Below, one piece after another: positions 8,701 to 13,049 of a stretch of DNA of 13,049 bases (position 1 is its first letter; each line of letters starts with the position of its first letter). This DNA is from an uncultured Verrucomicrobiota bacterium (lineage in GTDB: Bacteria > Verrucomicrobiota > Verrucomicrobiia > Opitutales > Opitutaceae). The stretch is taken from NCBI GenBank assembly GCA_903919625.1, contig CAIXIZ010000238.1, positions 1 to 13,049 of the forward strand. Direction: 5' to 3'. The notes beneath the pieces were generated by a model. That model ran no database searches. It saw only the letters and a program-made list of their open reading frames with translations, and was not told where the DNA came from. A program made the position numbers and the translations under genes.

Positions 8701-9664
8701 TGGCGGGACCGGCCTTGGCCTGGCGATCTGTCATCGCCTCTGCCAGCTCAACGGGGGCGACATCCGGGTTGAGAGCGAGTCCGGCCATGGCTCGGCGTTC
8801 ATTTTTCACATCGCCGTCGAGCGCATCCCGGCCTCCCGCCAGCCGCCGCCACCCGCCTTGCCGCCACCACTGGTCCCCGGCACCCGGGTGCTGTGCTGTG
8901 ACAGCAATCCGGTCGTCCTCCGCTGGCTCGCGGTCTTTTTTGAACGGGCCGGTCTCATCGTTACCCGGGCCGTCACGCCCGCCGCCGCCCGTAATTTTTT
9001 GCGCGATCCGCCGACACCTCTGCTGGTCGTGTTTGGCCTGGTCCCCAATGGCGGGACCGACGCCCTCCGCGCCGACCTGGCCACGCGCGATATCCCCGCC
9101 ATCTGCCTCCATGCGCCCGGCCTGGCCTTGCCCGCCGCACCGTCCAAATTCTTTCCGCACGCCAAGCCGCTCCGTCAGCATGCCTTTGTTCGCACCCTGC
9201 AGGCGCTGTTCAAAACCCCGTCATCCAGTCTCGTCGACGATACCGCTGTCCTCGCCGTCAACCGTCCGCTGGCCGAGGACATCCCGCTCACCATCCTTTT
9301 GGTCGAAGACAACCTTGTTAACCAAAAGGTCGCACTCCGCTTTCTCGAACGCCTGGGCTATCGTGCCGACGTGGCCGCCAATGGCAACGAGGCCATCGCC
9401 GCATTCGCCATCCGCCGCTATGATTTTATCCTAATGGACATTCAGATGCCCGAGATGGATGGATACGAGGCCACCCGCGAAATCCGCCGCCGGCAGGATC
9501 CGTCGCGGCCACCCCGCATCGTCGCCCTCACGGCCAACGCACTCCAAAGTGACCGCGACCAGAGCGCCGCCGTCGGCATGGATGGTTTCATCACCAAACC
9601 CGTGAAGCTGTCGGAGATTACCGCCACGATCCGCCGTCTGTTCGCCCCGGTGGAAAAACTGTAG
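5717..9664 (+). CDS. CHASE-domain hybrid sensor histidine kinase with two PAS and two receiver domains
   Basis: This 1315-residue inner-membrane hybrid kinase has the following order. Seven predicted membrane helices lie between residues 14 and 234 (MASE-like). A CHASE-like extracytoplasmic sensor follows at about 240-455, then an eighth helix at about 460-480. A charged linker leads to PAS1 (516-645, with 'GTVQDIT') and PAS2 (655-775). HisKA has 'SHEIRTPMNG' with phospho-acceptor H804. HATPase_c (about 905-1035) carries an N box 'LTNLVNNAVKF', 'DTGIGIP' and 'GTGLGLAI'. A degenerate receiver (about 1055-1166) is followed by an intact receiver (1192-1310) with E1197/D1198, phospho-acceptor D1241, T1272 and K1294. 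No HPt domain is present, so any onward relay needs a separate protein. A Ser/Pro-rich insertion lies in the ATPase domain before the G1 box. An AGGG at 5701-5704 may be a ribosome site. The first third is visibly less GC-rich than the kinase core. The signal is unknown. Confidence 0.9.
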   Translation: MPSLRTLPQKTWSYYATVTLALVTMAVGSALFFGGLDMIDFNLSGQTETASWQSTFALGGGLIALATLLFQLGWPSISWLGLLPAMLGASALIQPMFHYDPGFDTWLSHLMSGANGPSTVPMPSLVALSLLFGGGSLPWLEVRVARSWRVPLIALTGSMLAAVGGATLAGHALDLHAVTSLNPSVAVLVLALGAMLQSLAVREHTRVQVGAPDWLPVPFVACSAALTLVFWSGLRTRELKDLSNEGKLVSNQLITEIPAEFQQQADALEHFAQRWSLEGVPLDDIKRKDAENIIKTAPGAQSVDWITPEGELPVEWSSGHPQLKNFNQTSLDNRRYALNKAELDIRPQVSEVLDLPEIGKGFLLCAPVRNKDRLLGWVGIEYAYQPFLAAVVTKIQAEQHYRCVVYIAHEPVYTPTTDPALTDESLVQKSDVIKFWNNRWWIELFPKLDYLQRNRSLLPESTLFAGLGITLFLGLSVHLARSARSGLRSARDANHRLFAENEERRAVEARLKTSDERLNLALDSTALGIFEWNVAAGEILGNPGLWSVLGIPPALPAALPALWESQVHPDDLAAFRTTRAAQLAGIQSFTDAEYRMRAPDGSWRWLAVRAKTVASATQPPFALVGKDPRPPARIVGTVQDITAHKRAETALIESQTAARKLSLVASKTDNLVIIARPDGTIEWVNESFTRVMEWSLAEIAGRNPAHFMVGPDTSPRTARRLRLALARGTAISAEITCYTKSGRRFHLQLEVQPVRNERGSLENYIAILADITTRVETENALRRAKTEADAASRAKSEFLASLSHEIRTPMNGVIGMTSLLLDTTLNPEQRDCVGTIRSSGEALLSIINDILDFSKIEAGKFELDHQPYELAACVEETLDLFAALAASRNIELAHAIAADVPTIVIGDGPRLRQILTNLVNNAVKFTPSGRITVEVRQLHGGTRSPFGSSSPIPSSSDRIHLEFAVRDTGIGIPPDRLHRLFKPFSQVDASTTRKYGGTGLGLAICHRLCQLNGGDIRVESESGHGSAFIFHIAVERIPASRQPPPPALPPPLVPGTRVLCCDSNPVVLRWLAVFFERAGLIVTRAVTPAAARNFLRDPPTPLLVVFGLVPNGGTDALRADLATRDIPAICLHAPGLALPAAPSKFFPHAKPLRQHAFVRTLQALFKTPSSSLVDDTAVLAVNRPLAEDIPLTILLVEDNLVNQKVALRFLERLGYRADVAANGNEAIAAFAIRRYDFILMDIQMPEMDGYEATREIRRRQDPSRPPRIVALTANALQSDRDQSAAVGMDGFITKPVKLSEITATIRRLFAPVEKL

Positions 9665-9681
9665 GCTCCGGCCGCGTGAGC

Positions 9682-9707
9682 GCCCGGGCGGCGGGCAAGC
9701 CCCGGGC
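9682..9707. terminator. Possible bidirectional hairpin terminator
   Basis: GCCCGGG at 9682-9688 pairs perfectly with CCCGGGC at 9701-9707 around a 12-nt loop. It sits in the 43-bp gap between the convergent kinase and sulfatase-fold genes. There is no T-run on either side, so it is not a classical intrinsic terminator. The position is what favours the call. Confidence 0.35.
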
Positions 9708-10934
9708 TCAGGGGATCTGCCGCGCCAATTCGTCCAGCTTGGCCGACCACTCCGGTTCATCCGCCAGGTTGTGCCTTTCCAGCGGATCGTGCTCCAAATC
9801 GAAGAACAGCCACGGCGAGCGGTCTGCATTCAGGATCAGCTTATGTGTTTTGGTCCGCACCCCCCGCCATACCCGGTCACACTGGTCCGGCAGGGCCACG
9901 ACACTGGGCATCGAAATTCGCTGAACTGCGTTTGCGGACGGCAGAGCGTCCTGACCTCGTGACCAGGCCAGGGTCATCGCCGGCAGATCCGCCAGCGAGA
10001 TCGCGGAAGCATCCTGTTTTCCCGCTCCCCCGCTCCGTCTGCTCCCGCTTGCCCCCCGCACAAGCAGCGGCACGCGCACCGACTCCTCGTAAGGCCAGCC
10101 CTTGCGAAACAGACCGTGCGCACCGTGCATGTCACCATGTACCGAGGTAAAGACGACGACCGTCTGGTCACGGTTGGTCTGCGACAGCAGCCACCGGCCG
10201 ATGGCGTGGTCCGTCGCCTCAATGTGGGCGTAATAGCCTGCCAGTTCCTGGCGTGCCCGTTTCTCGGCTTCGCCCGCGCGCGGCACATTCGCCGCCAGGA
10301 CGATGCTGGCGGCGGGCCGGGCTTGCACGCCCGCCGCAGGCGCGTGGTACGGCGGGTGCGCCGCCTCCAGGCTCACCACGGCAAACCACGGCCGTCCGGC
10401 CGTCTGCCGGAGCATCCACTCACCCGCCCGGGCACAGATCACTTCGCTTTGGTAGCCGTCAAAACGGGCCGGTTCCGGCAACCGTGTGCCGTGCAACCAC
10501 GGGTCATTGAGCAAAAATCCACCTTCGAACCCTTCCCAAAATTCAAAACCTCCCCGGGCATCCGCCGGCACGGACAGTTTCGCCTGCGCCTCGCCGACCA
10601 GCGCCTGCGTCGGATCCTGTCGCCCTACCCCCCATTTTCCAAAAAAGGCCGTGAGGTAGCCGCTGGCACCCAGCTGGTGTCCGATGGTTCGCGTCGACCT
10701 TGGCAGCGGGTCGAAATAGTCGCGCACCCCGTTCTCCGGCGAATGCAGGCCGGTGAGCAGCGCCGCCCGTGCCATCGGCCCGAACGGATGCGGTGTGACC
10801 GCCTGCGCATAGTTCACGCTCTCGGCCGCCAGCGCGTCGAGGAAAGGCGTGCAGGCATTCGGATCGCCCGCGTGGCCCGACGCCTGCGCCCGCCACTGCG
10901 TCGTCACGATCCAAAGGATATTGGGCCGCGCCAT
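9708..10934 (-). CDS. Sulfatase-fold protein with degenerate active site (probable pseudoenzyme)
   Basis: This 408-residue protein of the alkaline phosphatase/sulfatase superfamily is somewhat short for a sulfatase and has no signal peptide. Family landmarks are clear: 'PNILWIVT' at the start, 'TPFLDALAAESV' (29-40), 'RAALLTG' (56-62), 'FFGKW' (97-101), 'HPPY' (193-196), 'HGD' (266-268), 'KGWPYEESVRVPLLVRG' (278-294), and a C-terminal 'FFDLEHDPLERHNLADEP'. Key catalytic positions differ from active members. The formylglycine signature C-x-P-S-R reads G-P-M-A-R at 52-56, leaving no Cys or Ser nucleophile. The N-terminal metal Asp pair is T12/Q13. The GKWH His is G102. The Asp of 'SDHGD' is V265. 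K100, H193, H266 and K278 remain. It therefore probably lacks sulfatase activity and may bind a ligand, or catalyse something else. It follows the RHH gene by 24 nt on the same strand, so co-transcription is likely. Confidence 0.85.
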   Translation of the reverse strand: MARPNILWIVTTQWRAQASGHAGDPNACTPFLDALAAESVNYAQAVTPHPFGPMARAALLTGLHSPENGVRDYFDPLPRSTRTIGHQLGASGYLTAFFGKWGVGRQDPTQALVGEAQAKLSVPADARGGFEFWEGFEGGFLLNDPWLHGTRLPEPARFDGYQSEVICARAGEWMLRQTAGRPWFAVVSLEAAHPPYHAPAAGVQARPAASIVLAANVPRAGEAEKRARQELAGYYAHIEATDHAIGRWLLSQTNRDQTVVVFTSVHGDMHGAHGLFRKGWPYEESVRVPLLVRGASGSRRSGGAGKQDASAISLADLPAMTLAWSRGQDALPSANAVQRISMPSVVALPDQCDRVWRGVRTKTHKLILNADRSPWLFFDLEHDPLERHNLADEPEWSAKLDELARQIP

Positions 10935-10958
10935 GGGGCCGTCAGCCGGCGGACCGGT

Positions 10959-11270
10959 TCACTTCTTGCCCTTGCCTGCCGCCAGCCCGTCCACCGCGGC
11001 GCGCAGCAGTTCGCCCACGCTTACGTTTTTTTTCCGGGCAGTCTGGGTGAGGAATTTTCTCAGCCGGGCCGGCAGCCGGACGGAGATTTGCCGGTGCTCC
11101 AGCACCACCGGACGGTAGCCGCCAAAATCAAACTCGCGCAACGCCAGCCGCACCACCTCGCTGGTCGAGCGCAGCCCGGATCGTTTGCGCTGAGATTCAA
11201 TCTTGGCGATCAACGTCTGTGGCAGGTCAAATGTCAGCGGCGCGGATGCCGGGACGGGCTTGGTGGACAT
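10959..11270 (-). CDS. Tandem ribbon-helix-helix DNA-binding protein
   Basis: This 103-residue basic protein contains two RHH-like units in series. Unit 1 covers about residues 11-48: strand 'PLTFDLP', helix 'TLIAKIESQRKR', turn 'SGLRST', helix 'SEVVRLALREFD'. Unit 2 covers about 61-98: strand 'QISVRLP', helix 'ARLRKFLTQTARKK', turn 'NVSV', helix 'GELLRAAVDGLAA'. RHH proteins (CopG/Arc/MetJ class) bind DNA through the paired beta strands of a dimer. Two units in one chain could form this pair internally, as described for TraY-like proteins. No toxin gene adjoins, so it is not obviously an antitoxin. It leads a two-gene unit with the sulfatase-fold gene and is divergent from the ABC ATPase gene, so it may regulate either or itself. 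The start at 11270 places Met just before unit 1 but has no Shine-Dalgarno. An in-frame ATG at 11366, preceded by GAGGGGG, would add 32 Cys-rich residues. Confidence 0.72.
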   Translation of the reverse strand: MSTKPVPASAPLTFDLPQTLIAKIESQRKRSGLRSTSEVVRLALREFDFGGYRPVVLEHRQISVRLPARLRKFLTQTARKKNVSVGELLRAAVDGLAAGKGKK

Positions 11271-11496
11271 GGGTGAAGGGGGTGCGAGGCAAATCGAAAG
11301 CAGGAGGCACGCCATGCAAGGCGCGACCGCACAGTTCGCGCAATCAAAATTTCCCGTCATTGCCATAAACTTTCCCCCTCGCCCTGCCCCGGCTTCTCGC
11401 TCATCTAACAGTTCCCGTCGCCTGCATTCCGTTTGCGGGCCTGGGCTCGGCGCAAGTTTCCGGCCGGCGCCTGGTGCTCCTGCTCCATTTTTGCCC
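11271..11496. other. Divergent intergenic region between the RHH and ABC ATPase genes
   Basis: These 226 bp should hold the promoters for both divergent genes. I see no convincing -35/-10 pair on either strand. It contains one perfect 6-bp inverted repeat (11321-11341), listed separately. It is locally AT-richer around 11341-11375 than its surroundings. The ABC reading frame stays open upstream through this stretch, but that extension has no family similarity. Confidence 0.5.
11321..11341. promoter_or_regulatory. Inverted repeat, candidate operator for the RHH protein
   Basis: GCGCGA at 11321-11326 is the perfect reverse complement of TCGCGC at 11336-11341, with a 9-nt spacer, giving half-site centres 15 bp apart. 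It lies about 50 bp upstream of the chosen RHH start and about 155 bp upstream of the ABC ATPase start. A site between divergent genes, one encoding a small DNA-binding protein, suggests autoregulation. A 6-bp match can occur by chance in GC-rich DNA. Confidence 0.25.
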
Positions 11497-12639
11497 ATGG
11501 CCAGTGTGATTCTCGACCAGATTTCCAAGACCTATTCCGGAGCGCCCAGCTCCCGGCCCGCCGTGCATGGGGTCAGCCTTGCCATCGCAGCTGGCGAGTT
11601 TATGGTGCTCGTCGGCCCCTCCGGCTGCGGCAAATCCACCCTGCTCCGTCTGATCGCCGGGCTGGAAACAGCCGATGCCGGCACCATTTCCATCGCCGGC
11701 CGGGTCGTGAACACGGTGCCGCCCAAGGATCGCGACCTCGCGATGGTCTTCCAAAACTACGCGCTGTACCCGCATCTCACCGTCTTCGAGAATCTCGCCT
11801 TTGGCCTGAAACTGCGGCATTTGCCCAAGGAGGAAATTGTTGGCCGCGTGCGGGTGGTCGCCACCCAGCTCGGGCTGGATGACGTGCTCGACCGCCTGCC
11901 CAAGGCGCTCTCCGGCGGCCAGCGCCAGCGCGTCGCCGTTGGGCGTGCCATGGTCCGCCAGCCCAAAGTCTTCCTCTTCGACGAGCCGCTCTCCAATCTC
12001 GACGCCCAGCTTCGCACCGCCACCCGCGCCGAAATTTCCCGGCTCCATGCGCGCCTGGCTGCAACCATGATTTACGTCACCCACGACCAGGTGGAAGCGA
12101 TGACGATGGGAGACCGCATCTGCGTGATGAACGCCGGCGCCATCATGCAAGTCGCCTCACCCGCAGAACTTTACCAGGCTCCGGCCAACCTCTTTGTCGC
12201 CAGTTTCATGGGTGCTCCGCCGATGAATTTCATCGCCGGCCGGGTCGAAAAGACTTGCTCGGTCCTGTCTTTCGTCCCGACCTCATCCGTGGCCGAGCCG
12301 CGCCCAGATACCGCAACGCTGCCGCCCTTCCGCCTTCCTTCCGTCTTTGCTGCGCGGGTCGCCAATCACCTGGGCAAACCGGTCATCTTCGGTCTCCGTC
12401 CGGAACATCTGGATCTTCCGGATCAGGACCGGAACGGCGAAAACGCCGCCATCAACGCCCAAATCGAGCTGGTGGAGCCCATGGGCGCAGACACCCATCT
12501 TCATCTCCGCGCCGGCGGCATTCTGCTGATTGCCCGGGTTCCGCCCAGTGGCGGCCATCGCCTGGGACAGCGAATTACCCTCCAGCCCAATCTCACCCGG
12601 GGCCATCTTTTCGACGCTGCCACCGGCCTTGCGCTTTGA
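11497..12639 (+). CDS. MalK/UgpC-type ABC transporter ATP-binding protein
   Basis: This 380-residue cytoplasmic ATPase matches carbohydrate-uptake (CUT1) ATPases in length and domain layout. Walker A is G40PSGCGKST, the Q-loop Gln is Q86 within 'MVFQNYALYPH', the signature is LSGGQ at 138-142, Walker B is 'VFLFDEP' with E163, and the switch His is H196. The C-terminal part (about 240-380) is an MOP/TOBE-type regulatory domain with 'GLRPEH' at 299-304. Such proteins energise uptake of sugars, glycerol-3-phosphate or oligosaccharides. No permease or binding protein is in the window, so it may serve several transporters as a shared ATPase, as known for MsiK. This is inference. The start at 11497 (MASVILDQISKTYSG) is the standard beginning of the family. 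The frame is open further upstream to 11203, but those residues look non-coding and overlap the RHH gene. There is no Shine-Dalgarno before the ATG. Confidence 0.92.
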   Translation: MASVILDQISKTYSGAPSSRPAVHGVSLAIAAGEFMVLVGPSGCGKSTLLRLIAGLETADAGTISIAGRVVNTVPPKDRDLAMVFQNYALYPHLTVFENLAFGLKLRHLPKEEIVGRVRVVATQLGLDDVLDRLPKALSGGQRQRVAVGRAMVRQPKVFLFDEPLSNLDAQLRTATRAEISRLHARLAATMIYVTHDQVEAMTMGDRICVMNAGAIMQVASPAELYQAPANLFVASFMGAPPMNFIAGRVEKTCSVLSFVPTSSVAEPRPDTATLPPFRLPSVFAARVANHLGKPVIFGLRPEHLDLPDQDRNGENAAINAQIELVEPMGADTHLHLRAGGILLIARVPPSGGHRLGQRITLQPNLTRGHLFDAATGLAL

Positions 12640-12650
12640 GCGCCTGGACA

Positions 12651-12668
12651 GCCCCACCGCTTTGGGGC
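12651..12668. terminator. Possible bidirectional hairpin terminator
   Basis: GCCCCA at 12651-12656 pairs perfectly with TGGGGC at 12663-12668 around a 6-nt loop (CCGCTT). It lies in the 39-bp gap between the convergent ABC ATPase and LolA-like genes, where a shared terminator is expected. There is no T-run after the stem, so termination may be weak or may need another factor. Confidence 0.45.
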
Positions 12669-12678
12669 GGATCGCCGG

Positions 12679-13049
12679 TCAACGCTTGCTCCGATGCACC
12701 CGGTCTCCCGCGGGTGGGGCGACGGTTTCGCCCAGCCGGGCGGGCTCAAACGTCCCCACGGGGAATTCCTGACCCAGCGCCGCTCCGGTGACAACGAATT
12801 GCGTCTTGTTTCGGGGCGGAGTTTCCTCCCGGACCTCCACCATTTTCACGATATATTGCCCGTCGATTTTTTGCAGATCCCCCAGGGAGATCGTTTTGAA
12901 CGGCATGCCGTCCTTGCCCAGTTCCTCCGCCTTGGCCAGGGCGTTGTACTGGGTGTCGAGATAGACCCGCACGCCGGTCAGTTCCGGCTTGAGCGCGACC
13001 ACCGTGGCCGGTGGACGGAGCAGGAAAACAGTCGCCGGACGGTCGCCCA
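12679..13049 (-). CDS. Outer-membrane lipoprotein-sorting (LolA-like) family protein, C-terminal part (5' end outside window)
   Basis: The frame is open to the window edge, so the N-terminal part is missing. A GTG at 13002 is only an internal codon. The visible 123 residues have an alternating-strand pattern: 'VRVYLDTQYNALAKAEELG', then 'MPFKTISLGDLQKIDGQYIVKMVEVRE', then 'KTQFVVTGAALGQEFPVGTFEPARL'. This order (strand about the changed residue, 'DLQKIDGQYI' linker, strand pair, terminal 'F.P..L') resembles the C-terminal half of LolA/LolB-like lipoprotein-sorting proteins found in this kind of genome. The role would be a periplasmic carrier or a related lipid-binding protein. A basic tail (DRVHRSKR) ends the protein. 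With only the C-terminus visible, the family is tentative, and the signal peptide cannot be judged. It converges on the ABC ATPase gene, 39 bp away. Confidence 0.5.
   Translation of the reverse strand, partial: GDRPATVFLLRPPATVVALKPELTGVRVYLDTQYNALAKAEELGKDGMPFKTISLGDLQKIDGQYIVKMVEVREETPPRNKTQFVVTGAALGQEFPVGTFEPARLGETVAPPAGDRVHRSKR

Noticed and set aside
8283..9434. Open frame of 383 codons on the plus strand, other frame
   Set aside because: It lies inside the kinase gene, and its Pro/Ser/Arg-rich translation is typical of a shifted frame. The kinase frame contains the recognisable motifs.
10116..11276. Open frame of 386 codons on the plus strand
   Set aside because: It is antisense to both the sulfatase-fold and RHH genes, and its Arg/His/Gln-rich translation resembles no protein family.
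11420..11440. Imperfect inverted repeat GCCTGC / GCGGGC upstream of the ABC ATPase
   Set aside because: It has one mismatch in six base pairs, which is expected by chance in GC-rich DNA.
11203..11496. Upstream in-frame extension of the ABC ATPase
   Set aside because: The 98 extra residues lack family similarity, overlap the RHH gene, and precede the standard N-terminus of MalK-type proteins at 11497.
11401..12150. Open frame of 249 codons on the minus strand
   Set aside because: It is antisense to the ABC ATPase, whose Walker and signature motifs fix the coding strand.

Overview
The window is GC-rich and almost fully coding. Gene content (a GldG/DUF4340 pair, a large AsmA-like protein, a CHASE-type hybrid histidine kinase, a sulfatase-fold protein, an orphan MalK-type ATPase and an outer-membrane lipoprotein-sorting-like protein) points to a Gram-negative bacterium, most likely a Verrucomicrobiota member of the Opitutaceae type. 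That placement is inferred from gene style and was not tested by search. Most start codons lack a clear Shine-Dalgarno sequence.

Left part (1-5653, + strand): a probable operon with short gaps. It starts inside a GldG-family protein whose 5' end lies outside the window (1-732). A membrane-anchored DUF4340 protein (779-2803) and a 944-residue AsmA/YhdP-like envelope protein (2819-5653) follow. GldG and DUF4340 proteins are known companions of Gld-type ABC-2 transporters, so the ATPase and permease genes probably lie just upstream of the window.

Middle (5717-9664, + strand): one 1315-residue hybrid sensor kinase. It has seven predicted N-terminal membrane helices, a CHASE-like sensor region, an eighth helix, two PAS domains, HisKA/HATPase, a degenerate receiver without the phospho-acceptor Asp, and an intact C-terminal receiver.

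Right part (9708-13049): a minus-strand pair made of a tandem ribbon-helix-helix (RHH) protein (10959-11270) and, 24 nt downstream, a sulfatase-fold protein (9708-10934) that has lost the nucleophile and most metal ligands. Divergent from the RHH gene across a 226-bp gap is a MalK/UgpC-type ABC ATPase (11497-12639) with no transporter partners in view. The 3' part of a minus-strand LolA-like protein closes the window (12679-13049). Both convergent gene junctions contain a GC-rich hairpin.

The most noteworthy items are the catalytically degenerate sulfatase, the RHH protein with two RHH units in one chain and a nearby inverted repeat that could be its operator, and the kinase with one dead and one live receiver. 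No RNA genes, CRISPR arrays, insertion sequences or long repeats were seen.
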